A DNA stretch of 64,000 bases, taken from assembly GCA_022768465.1 (NCBI GenBank), contig JALELZ010000020.1, positions 19,051-83,050 of the forward strand. The letters are read 5' to 3'. Both the position numbers and the translations under genes were made by a program. The stretch's first letter is position 1, and every line of letters begins with the position of its first letter. This stretch comes from Lachnospiraceae bacterium (lineage in GTDB: Bacteria; Bacillota; Clostridia; Lachnospirales; Lachnospiraceae). The notes under the pieces are model-generated. The model was given only the letters and a program-made list of their open reading frames with translations, made no database searches and was not told the origin of the DNA. Below are positions 26,772-32,952 of the stretch, one piece after another.

Positions 26772-27569
26772 ATGCGCAATAAAAAGCCTACTAATAATCA
26801 TAGATATAAAAGTAAGCCTCACGGCCAGAGAATTCTGTATGATGCCAGAGGTGCAAGAGTAAAGAGCAGTCCGCTTACCAATAAATATGTGAGAGTACTC
26901 TTATTTTGGGTACTTCCTTATTTTGTTATCAACGGTCTGATTTTTTTATTTGTATGTGCGTCACCTCGTATAAACATTGAGGTTAAGGATACAAATAACT
27001 ATGTTACGTCAGAGGTTGAATTCACCGTCAAATCCTTCATGCCTATAAAGGATTTGGAAGTATCTCTTGAATCCTCACCGATAGAATATGTTAAATCAGG
27101 CGGCACATATACCTGCACAGCTAATCAGAACGGTACCTTTGCAGTAAAGGCTACTTCGTTAAACGGCATGCAGAAAACCGTGTTTGCAGATGTCAGCACT
27201 CTTGATGATACGGCGCCTTCGGTAGAAGAGGATTCCGCAAGCATTTCCAAAGGAATACTTACATTCAACATATATGACACTCAGTCAGGAGTTGATTATG
27301 ATTCTATATATGGCATAGTTGACGGAGATGAGAAGATCACACCATTTGAGGTGGATAAGGATATTGGAATCGTTTCAATGCAGCTGCCGGTTGCCGCAAA
27401 GGTTATCGAACTTCATTTTTCTGATATGGTTGGAAATGCCAGATCAGGACGTATAACAGTGACAGTAGGCGGTGTCGAGTCTGATAATGATGAAGAAGCT
27501 GATAATGACACCGATGCTCAGGCTGAGACGGAAGCTGACGGAACAGAGATAGTTTCTGTTAACGAATAA
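26772..27569 (+). CDS. Membrane-anchored extracellular protein, unknown function
   Basis: 265 residues. The N-terminus is basic and polar (about 1-38), followed by one hydrophobic helix (about 40-60, VLLFWVLPYFVINGLIFLFV) and a long extracellular part with beta-strand patterns (about 65-235), resembling two Ig-like domains (FTVKSFMPIKDLEVSLES and LTFNIYDTQSGVDYDSI). The tail is acidic (Asp/Glu/Ala/Thr). I recognise no catalytic motif. It is transcribed divergently from rho with its own good promoter and an AGGAGG ribosome site. Its 3' end overlaps the end of the convergent small membrane protein gene by 11 bases. Confidence 0.75.
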   Translation: MRNKKPTNNHRYKSKPHGQRILYDARGARVKSSPLTNKYVRVLLFWVLPYFVINGLIFLFVCASPRINIEVKDTNNYVTSEVEFTVKSFMPIKDLEVSLESSPIEYVKSGGTYTCTANQNGTFAVKATSLNGMQKTVFADVSTLDDTAPSVEEDSASISKGILTFNIYDTQSGVDYDSIYGIVDGDEKITPFEVDKDIGIVSMQLPVAAKVIELHFSDMVGNARSGRITVTVGGVESDNDEEADNDTDAQAETEADGTEIVSVNE

Positions 27570-27801
27570 GTTTTATAGTCATTGAGAATGCATAAAATAT
27601 CACCGGTACAACGATGAGCCCGAAAAGGAACATCAGAGTAACGCCCGGCTCACAGCCAATAGCAATGCTTACTATAAGACCGATGATACAAACTGCTATA
27701 AAAATAAGACCTAATATTGCAAAAAAACGCTTAAGCCTGCCGGGTGAACCGTCGGGCTTTTTTGTTGTATCGATATCTTTAGATGTATTTTCGGTATTCA
27801 T
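27559..27801 (-). CDS. Small two-helix membrane protein, unknown
   Basis: 80 residues: a polar N-terminus (about 1-24, with KKPDGSPGRLKR) and two hydrophobic segments (about 25-47 and 53-76). A GAAAGG ribosome site precedes the ATG on the minus strand. The hydrophobic pattern and basic stretch before the first helix look like a real inner-membrane protein. I do not recognise the family. It follows the VanZ-like gene in the same direction with a 25-base gap. Its coding sequence contains a hairpin that could act as a plus-strand terminator (27733-27763). Confidence 0.6.
   Translation of the reverse strand: MNTENTSKDIDTTKKPDGSPGRLKRFFAILGLIFIAVCIIGLIVSIAIGCEPGVTLMFLFGLIVVPVIFYAFSMTIKLIR
27733..27763 (+). 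terminator. Possible plus-strand terminator inside an opposing gene
   Basis: AAGCC (27733-27737) pairs with GGCTT (27755-27759) and CGG with CCG inside, followed by a run of six T. It would stop transcription from the secreted unknown gene, whose stop lies 164 bases upstream. Confidence 0.5.
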
Positions 27802-27826
27802 AACTTAAAACCTTTCAACTTTTTTG

Positions 27827-28324
27827 CTATAAATCAGCAATCCTTTTTGTGCGCAGGTGAGCTGCAACAGCAGAAAGGATAAGAAACATAACGCTTCCTG
27901 CTAATATACCTGAAAAATCCAGCCACACATCCGTTACCTGCCCGCTGCGGCCGGGAACGAAAAGCTGAATAGTTTCATCTGTAAGAGCAACCAGAAGTCC
28001 TGAGAATAAGGAAAGCACAGGGAAACCAAGATTTTTAAAAAACAGCATTCCGAGAATTCCGGCAACAGTGTACTCTGCAAAATGAGCGAGCTTTCTTACG
28101 ATATGCTCGGTAAGGACTGCCTTTCCTCTGAATAACAGCTTATTCAGTATTAATAACACAGCACCGCTTTTCTCCGAAGAAATATCGGCAGGATCCATGG
28201 AGTTTCGAAATATCAGTAAAATATATACCGCATATATTATTAGGAAGAAAAGACTTTTTTTATTTAGCTTGATGGTATAAAAGTTTTTCATCTGATGTAA
28301 ATACTTATTATAAATACTTTTCAC
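27827..28324 (-). CDS. VanZ family membrane protein
   Basis: 165 residues with about four membrane helices and the VanZ hallmark segments: RNSMDPADISSEKSG, the RKLAHFAEYTVAGILG helix, and ALTDETIQLFVPGRSGQVTDVWLDFSG. VanZ proteins are linked to teicoplanin resistance in one operon, but most are chromosomal proteins of unknown envelope function. The frame opens at a GTG at 28324; an internal ATG at 28291 (MKNFYTIKL) is an alternative start. It lies 25 bases after the acidic small protein gene, so the three minus-strand genes are probably one operon. Confidence 0.88.
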   Translation of the reverse strand: MKSIYNKYLHQMKNFYTIKLNKKSLFFLIIYAVYILLIFRNSMDPADISSEKSGAVLLILNKLLFRGKAVLTEHIVRKLAHFAEYTVAGILGMLFFKNLGFPVLSLFSGLLVALTDETIQLFVPGRSGQVTDVWLDFSGILAGSVMFLILSAVAAHLRTKRIADL

Positions 28325-28349
28325 ATACTTTCATCCGGCTCAGCTGATT

Positions 28350-28556
28350 TTATTTATCAGTCTCATCCTCGTTAGGGATAATATAGTCCTCAAGCTTAAG
28401 GCCGTAATGCTCGGCCATTGATAAAAGCTCTCGTGCATTTGAATATTCAATATCCATGAGATCGGGAGTATCCTCGGTGAAGCCGACTAAGCTTGCCGCC
28501 ATATATTCATCCTGTAGATCTTCTTTAATTTTATCTATATCGTATCTGATATCCAT
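28350..28556 (-). CDS. Small acidic protein, unknown
   Basis: 68 residues, strongly acidic, predicted mostly helical (DIDKIKEDLQDEYMAASLVGF). AGAGGT precedes the ATG on the minus strand at a good distance. I do not recognise a family. It starts the apparent minus-strand operon with the VanZ-like and small membrane protein genes. Confidence 0.65.
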   Translation of the reverse strand: MDIRYDIDKIKEDLQDEYMAASLVGFTEDTPDLMDIEYSNARELLSMAEHYGLKLEDYIIPNEDETDK

Positions 28557-28697
28557 ATTTACCTCTGCATTTTTTAATGATTTGAAACATTTTATAAAGC
28601 AATATTAAAATGAAGTTTTATAAAACGTTACCTGATATAAATACCATGAAATCAGGCACACTGCAATGATGAATAATATATCAAATCAGCTTTTGGA

Positions 28698-29216
28698 ATG
28701 CTTTGTATCTGCTTACTTGGGGCAACTATGCTGTGTACTGCTTGCGGCAGACATATGGATGAGACATCAGTGGCAAAGGAGTCTACGGATGAGGCAGAGA
28801 CATATATTGATGATACTGAGATAGAGGATACCAATTCAGAAGAATTGGAAACCTTTGCTGATGAAATAGATCCTGAGAATGTATCAGAAAGCGTAGATGG
28901 TGATTTAGAAGAATCCTTAGATATTGAAAACGAGTCCGAAGCTGTTGCAGATGAAGAAACAACGGCAGAAGAGGTGAATTCAAAAGCTGATGATAATTCA
29001 GCGGATAAAACTGTTTCAAAAGCTTCGGTAAAACCACAGGCACTTAGAGCGGTACCGACGACCCCACCTGCAACAGCTCCTGAAACATTACCGCCAAGCA
29101 CCGAAGCTCAAGTCACAGAGCCTGTGCAGGAAACGACTATACCGGAAGTACCGATTGAGACGATCATAGATAAAAGCTATTCTACCGGGAGATTTGATGA
29201 AGTAGAAACATATTGA
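28698..29216 (+). CDS. Acidic lipoprotein-like protein with doubtful start
   Basis: 172 residues from the ATG at 28698. A lipobox MLCTAC|G lies at residues 11-17, followed by a long Glu/Asp/Ser/Thr-rich region (to about 115) and a Pro/Thr-rich tail, like a wall-spanning linker with no folded domain. The signal as read lacks the usual basic N-terminus. The same frame continues upstream as IKSAFG, giving a better signal peptide, but meets a stop at 28674 with no start codon. ATGATG at 28666-28671 is in another frame. So either the start is non-standard or a small indel has damaged it. No convincing ribosome site precedes 28698. Confidence 0.5.
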   Translation: MLCICLLGATMLCTACGRHMDETSVAKESTDEAETYIDDTEIEDTNSEELETFADEIDPENVSESVDGDLEESLDIENESEAVADEETTAEEVNSKADDNSADKTVSKASVKPQALRAVPTTPPATAPETLPPSTEAQVTEPVQETTIPEVPIETIIDKSYSTGRFDEVETY

Positions 29217-29256
29217 ATGGAGTCGGGTTATCGACCTTGCTTTTCTAAAGTCTTTG

Positions 29257-29293
29257 TTTACTTTCTTGCTAATCTAAAATATAATATTAGCAA
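29257..29293 (+). promoter_or_regulatory. abiE promoter with overlapping operator
   Basis: TTTACT (29257-29262), a 17-bp spacer and TATAAT (29280-29285) form a promoter. TTGCTAAT (29266-29273) and ATTAGCAA (29286-29293) are a perfect inverted repeat bracketing the -10 box. AbiEi antitoxins are known to repress their own operon at inverted repeats, so this is the likely binding site. Confidence 0.72.
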
Positions 29294-29308
29294 AAAGGAA
29301 GTGATGAT

Positions 29309-29902
29309 ATGACCGCCTACGAACGGCTTGACCTGCTTTTTCAGCAAAACAATGGGATCGTCAAAACTGCGCAGGTTTTGGAAATCGGTATTGCCAAGAC
29401 CACGTTTTACGCCTACGCCAAGCAGCGTGGCGTAGAGCAGGCAGCGCACGGCGTTTATGTTTCGCCGGATGCATGGACGGACGCAATGTACCTGCTGCAT
29501 CTTCGCTGTGCGCAGGCCGTATTCTCCCATGAAAGCGCATTGTTTTTCCATGACCTGACCGATCGGGAGCCGAGTCCGTATTCCATCACGGTCAAGACCG
29601 GATACAATCCTGCCAGCCTGCAAGCAGATGGCATCAAGGTCTACACTATCAAGAAAGAATTGCATGATGTGGGGATCGTCACAATGAACACGCCGTTCGG
29701 CAATCCCGTTCCCGTCTATGATATGGAGCGCACCATCTGCGATTTGATCCGCAGTCGCAGCGGGATCGAGATGCAGACCTTTCAGAACGCGCTCAAGCAG
29801 TACACACAACGAAAAGACAAGGACTTGCGGAAGCTGATGCGCTATGCGCAGATGTTCCGTGTTGAAAAACTTCTTCGGCAGTATTTGGAGGTACTTTTAT
29901 GA
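29309..29902 (+). CDS. abiEi: AbiEi-type antitoxin / transcriptional repressor
   Basis: 197 residues. An N-terminal winged-helix segment (LLFQQNNGIVKTAQVLEIGIAKTTFYAYAKQRGV) is followed by the AbiEi antitoxin domain (GVYVSPDAWTDAMYLLHLRC, SHESALFFHDL, VYDMERTICDLIRSR). AbiEi proteins bind the operon promoter and counter the AbiEii nucleotidyltransferase in a type IV toxin-antitoxin pair that can abort phage infection. AAGGAAGTGAT gives a strong ribosome site. The stop overlaps the toxin start by 4 bases. Base composition is clearly richer in G and C than all neighbours, a sign of transfer. Confidence 0.92.
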   Translation: MTAYERLDLLFQQNNGIVKTAQVLEIGIAKTTFYAYAKQRGVEQAAHGVYVSPDAWTDAMYLLHLRCAQAVFSHESALFFHDLTDREPSPYSITVKTGYNPASLQADGIKVYTIKKELHDVGIVTMNTPFGNPVPVYDMERTICDLIRSRSGIEMQTFQNALKQYTQRKDKDLRKLMRYAQMFRVEKLLRQYLEVLL

Positions 29903-30741
29903 TTAAGACTGCACGGCAGCTCAAAGACCTGATCCGCAATCTCTCCAAGGACAAAGTCGCAGATGCACAGATTTTGATGCGCAATTACATGATGGAGCGC
30001 TTTCTGGAGCGCATTTCTCTTTCGGAGTACCGGGATGAATTTATCCTTAAAGGCGGGATGCTGGTGGCTGCAATGGTCGGCCTTGACGCCCGCTCCACAA
30101 TGGACATTGACGCAACCGTAAAAGGCGCAACGGTCGGCATCGAGGAAGTAGAGAACATGATCGCATCCATCATCTCCGTGCCGGTGGACGATGGCGTGGC
30201 GTTCCGGGTAAAGCGCATTTCTGAGATCATGGACGAGGCCGAGTATCCAGGCATCCGCGTCAGCATGGAAACGGAGTTTGATGGTGTGATAACGCCGCTC
30301 AAAATCGATATTTCCACCGGTGACGCTATCACGCCACGCGAAGTGCGTTACAGCTTCAAGCTGATGTTGGAGAATCGCTCCATTGAAATTTGGGCGTACA
30401 ATCTGGAAACCGTTCTGGCTGAGAAGCTGGAAACCGTCGTGACCCGCGCCACCACCAACACCCGTATGAGGGATTTTTATGATCTGCACATTCTGAGTCA
30501 GCTCCACGGTCAGAGTATCGTTCCCGCTGATTTCCGGGTGGCGCTTATTGCAACCGCCAAGAAACGTGGTACGGAGAAATATTTTGCCGACGCGCCTGCG
30601 GCCTTTGATGAGGTTGAGGCCGACCCAAATATGGAAAAGTTGTGGCGGGCTTATCAGAAGAAGCTCTCCTATGCCACCGGCCTGTCGTGGCATATGGTCA
30701 TGGAATCTGTGCGCTGGATTTATGGGTTGGCACAACAGTAA
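29899..30741 (+). CDS. abiEii: AbiEii nucleotidyltransferase toxin
   Basis: 280 residues. Near residue 45-70 lies FILKGGMLVAAMVGLDARSTMDIDATVKG, the DNA-polymerase-beta-type nucleotidyltransferase motif (GG followed by DxD) of the AbiEii/AbiGii family, followed by PLKIDISTGD (third acidic residue) and AEKLETVVTRATTNTRMRDFYDLH. Characterised members add nucleotides to targets such as tRNA acceptor ends and block growth. It is coupled to the antitoxin by a 4-base overlap and shares its high GC. A tRNA-Thr gene lies 136 bases downstream. Confidence 0.92.
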   Translation: MIKTARQLKDLIRNLSKDKVADAQILMRNYMMERFLERISLSEYRDEFILKGGMLVAAMVGLDARSTMDIDATVKGATVGIEEVENMIASIISVPVDDGVAFRVKRISEIMDEAEYPGIRVSMETEFDGVITPLKIDISTGDAITPREVRYSFKLMLENRSIEIWAYNLETVLAEKLETVVTRATTNTRMRDFYDLHILSQLHGQSIVPADFRVALIATAKKRGTEKYFADAPAAFDEVEADPNMEKLWRAYQKKLSYATGLSWHMVMESVRWIYGLAQQ

Positions 30742-30825
30742 GTCTTACCAACACATTAAATACTTTCTGCAATATAAATATGCGGAAAGCTCAGCACATA
30801 CATAGTCAAATAAATTCAAAACGTA

Positions 30826-30855
30826 TTGACATCAAAAGCTCAATCATGTTATAGT
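30826..30855 (+). promoter_or_regulatory. Promoter of tRNA-Thr
   Basis: TTGACA (30826-30831), an 18-bp spacer and TATAGT (30850-30855), with the tRNA beginning 23 bases later. Confidence 0.75.
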
Positions 30856-30877
30856 AGTCAAGCTTGCAAAAGCATAA

Positions 30878-30950
30878 GCTGGTATAGCACAGGTGGTAGT
30901 GCGTCGCATTGGTAATGCGGAGGTCACGAGTCCGAGTCTCGTTACCAGCT
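30878..30950 (+). tRNA. tRNA-Thr, anticodon GGT
   Basis: 73 bases folding as a full cloverleaf: acceptor arms GCTGGTA and TACCAGC, D stem GCAC/GTGC with GG in the loop, anticodon arm TCGCA-TTGGTAA-TGCGG (anticodon GGT, A at position 37) and T arm ACGAG/CTCGT. CCA is not encoded. A T run follows and would end the transcript. The anticodon reads ACC and ACT, threonine. Confidence 0.95.
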
Positions 30951-30975
30951 TTTTTGTTATATTAATTCCGGATAG

Positions 30976-31018
30976 ACAATATATGCACCGACTGCTTGCA
31001 GTCGAGTGCATATATTGT
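30976..31018. repeat. Structured repeat element, hairpin 1 (copy B)
   Basis: Outer arms ACAATATATGCAC (30976-30988) and GTGCATATATTGT (31006-31018) are a perfect 13-bp match. Inner arms GACTGC (30990-30995) and GCAGTC (30998-31003) close a TT loop. It matches the layout of 21082-21135. Confidence 0.78.
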
Positions 31019-31190
31019 TTAGACGGATAAACCCACATGAGTAAAAAAGGGCGACAGCCCGATTTACGAATGCGGGTTTAGGATCGAGAGAGTGCGAAGC
31101 ACGGAGCGATCCGAATTAATATAACGAGTAAAGGAAAGTCGAGAAAGCACCGACTGCTTGCAGTCGAGTGCGTATATCGTTTAGACGGAT
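30985..31190. repeat. 44-bp direct repeat pair beside tRNA-Thr
   Basis: The 44 bases at 30985-31028 recur at 31147-31190 with two mismatches, 162 bases apart. Both contain the GACTGC/GCAGTC hairpin and end in GTTTAGACGGAT. The second copy has lost the left outer arm of hairpin 1. Confidence 0.85.
31028..31113. repeat. Structured repeat element, hairpins 2 and 3 (copy B)
   Basis: Hairpin 2: AAACCCACAT (about 31029-31038) with ATGCGGGTTT (about 31070-31079), inner GGGC/GCCC. Hairpin 3: GGATCG (31081-31086) with CGATCC (31107-31112), inner GTGC-GAA-GCAC. Single-stranded parts (ACATGAG, CGAATG, TTTAGG, CGGAG) are shared with the copy at 21142-21226. Confidence 0.75.
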
Positions 31191-31208
31191 CGTACATGAG
31201 GCCACATC

Positions 31209-31898
31209 TTGAACATTGAACCCATCGCACACATTAATACAGATTTCCCAACCAAATTCGGAGTACCGAGGCAAAGCGGACTTATATCTGATTTAAATGG
31301 TACTATTATTTTCGAGCCGCATTACAGAGATCCTGAGGCTGTTAAAGGACTCAGCGGCTTTAATTACATATGGCTTTTATGGGATTTTTCTATGGCTCAC
31401 AGAAAGGACTGGTCTGCGACGGTTTGTCCTCCGAGATTAGGAGGTAAAACTCATGTGGGAGTTTTTGCCACACGTTCACCGTTTCGCCCTAATAACATAG
31501 GTCTTTCAAGCGTCAGACTTGAGAGCATTGAATATTCAGATAAAGGACCTATACTTCATGTTTCAGGCATTGACATGATGGATAATACTCCTATATACGA
31601 TATAAAACCGTACATTGCTGCCTATGATGCTCATAATGATGCGGTAGACGGCTTTACAGACAGTATCGTTGACATTGACATAAAGGTAGAGGATCCGAAG
31701 GGCCTTATTGCTAATAGTATGCTTTCTAAAGAACAGCAGCATGCACTTATTGCTTTATTAAAGGAAGATCCAAGACCGAGGTTTGATGCCGCCAATGACG
31801 GCATCAGAAAATATGGCTTTTATTACTGCGATTATGATGTACGTTTTACGGTCTTAGGTGATATACTAACAATTGTTGAAATGCCGAAGGTGCGTTAA
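31209..31898 (+). CDS. trmO: tRNA m6t6A37 methyltransferase TrmO (TsaA-like)
   Basis: 229 residues of the TsaA/TrmO family: IAHINTDFPTKFGVPRQSGL near the N-terminus, VGVFATRSPFRPNNIGLSSVRL around residue 90 and IYDIKPYI later. In E. coli TrmO uses S-adenosylmethionine to methylate t6A37 in tRNA-Thr(GGU). The start is TTG at 31209: no in-frame ATG lies nearby, GAGG sits 7 bases upstream, and the N-terminus then has the family length. The gene lies just downstream of a tRNA-Thr(GGT) gene, separated only by repeat elements. The next gene, rlmB, is also an RNA methyltransferase. Confidence 0.92.
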   Translation: MNIEPIAHINTDFPTKFGVPRQSGLISDLNGTIIFEPHYRDPEAVKGLSGFNYIWLLWDFSMAHRKDWSATVCPPRLGGKTHVGVFATRSPFRPNNIGLSSVRLESIEYSDKGPILHVSGIDMMDNTPIYDIKPYIAAYDAHNDAVDGFTDSIVDIDIKVEDPKGLIANSMLSKEQQHALIALLKEDPRPRFDAANDGIRKYGFYYCDYDVRFTVLGDILTIVEMPKVR

Positions 31899-31927
31899 TT
31901 TTTATACTTTAGTTGTGAGAGATAATT

Positions 31928-32896
31928 ATGAATAGAGGCAGAAGAGCTGATTACGGAAAATCGGACAATAAGAGAACAGATAACAGAAAATCTGACAATG
32001 GTAGATTTGATAACAGGAAATCTGATTATCAAAATGCTGACCGCAAAAAATATAGAGATCGCAAGGATAAATCAAAGGATTCTTTTAATAAGACTTGTTT
32101 TAATAGAGAGTCTGATGATAATAATAATTCATATTCAGGAAATGCTGAGGATGCATATGTGAACCCGCTTATGCTGGAAGGCAGGAATGCTGTTTTGGAG
32201 GCATTAAGAGCAGGCAGGGACATTGACAGGATAATGATACTTGACGGCGCGCATGACAATGCACTCGGAAGCATTATCAGAGAAGCTAAGAATCATAGAG
32301 AAACTAAGCTTGATTTTGTTGAGAAGAAGAGACTTGATGAGCTTTCATCCTCAGGCAAGCATCAGGGCGTAATTGCTTTTCAGGCTGCATATAATTATGC
32401 TGAGGTCGAGTACATTCTCAGAAAGGCTGAGGAAAAGGGCGAGCCGCCGTTTGTGTTTATTCTTGACGGCATTGAGGATCCGCACAATCTGGGCGCTATT
32501 ATAAGAACTGCAAATCTTTGCGGAGCACACGGAGTTATTATCAGACTTAACCGTGCGGTAGGGCTTACTGCAACAGTTGCAAAGGCATCTGCCGGAGCTA
32601 TAAATTATACACCTGTTGCCAAGGTCACTAATATAGGAAGCACTATAGATGAGCTTAAGAAGAGAGGCATGTGGTTTGTATGTGCCGATATGGGCGGAGA
32701 ATCCATGTACAGGCTCAATCTCAAGGGCTCTATCGGACTTGTTATAGGCAACGAGGGCAAGGGTGTTTCCGAGCTCGTCAAGAAAAAGTGCGACATGATT
32801 GCTTCGATTCCGATGTTCGGAGATATCGATTCTCTTAATGCGTCTGTAGCGACAGGAGTGCTTGCATACGAGATAGTCAGACAGAGGCTTTCATAA
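31928..32896 (+). CDS. rlmB: 23S rRNA 2'-O-methyltransferase RlmB (SpoU family)
   Basis: 322 residues. Residues 1-75 are a disordered Arg/Lys/Asp/Asn extension with near-repeats (DNRKSDNGRFDNRKSD), probably RNA-binding. The SpoU substrate-binding domain starts at LEGRNAVLEALRAGRDID (about 80), followed by the knotted SPOUT domain with FILDGIEDPHNLGAIIRTA, IGLVIGNEGKGV and SIPMFGDIDSLNASVATG (motifs 1-3). RlmB methylates G2251 of 23S rRNA. Apart from the extension, length and motifs are typical. It lies 29 bases after trmO and 56 bases before glmS. Confidence 0.93.
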   Translation: MNRGRRADYGKSDNKRTDNRKSDNGRFDNRKSDYQNADRKKYRDRKDKSKDSFNKTCFNRESDDNNNSYSGNAEDAYVNPLMLEGRNAVLEALRAGRDIDRIMILDGAHDNALGSIIREAKNHRETKLDFVEKKRLDELSSSGKHQGVIAFQAAYNYAEVEYILRKAEEKGEPPFVFILDGIEDPHNLGAIIRTANLCGAHGVIIRLNRAVGLTATVAKASAGAINYTPVAKVTNIGSTIDELKKRGMWFVCADMGGESMYRLNLKGSIGLVIGNEGKGVSELVKKKCDMIASIPMFGDIDSLNASVATGVLAYEIVRQRLS

Positions 32897-32952
32897 GTTC
32901 GATAGCTTAAATGTAAATGTCAAAGGATTTTGACAGATGAAAGGTTAAATAT

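Noticed and set aside
29258..30735. Long minus-strand open frames opposite abiEi and abiEii.
   Set aside because: They are antisense shadows caused by the GC-rich codon use of the toxin-antitoxin genes; the plus-strand products match known families.
32897..32952. glmS ribozyme.
   Set aside because: The gap is 56 bases, too short for the ribozyme.
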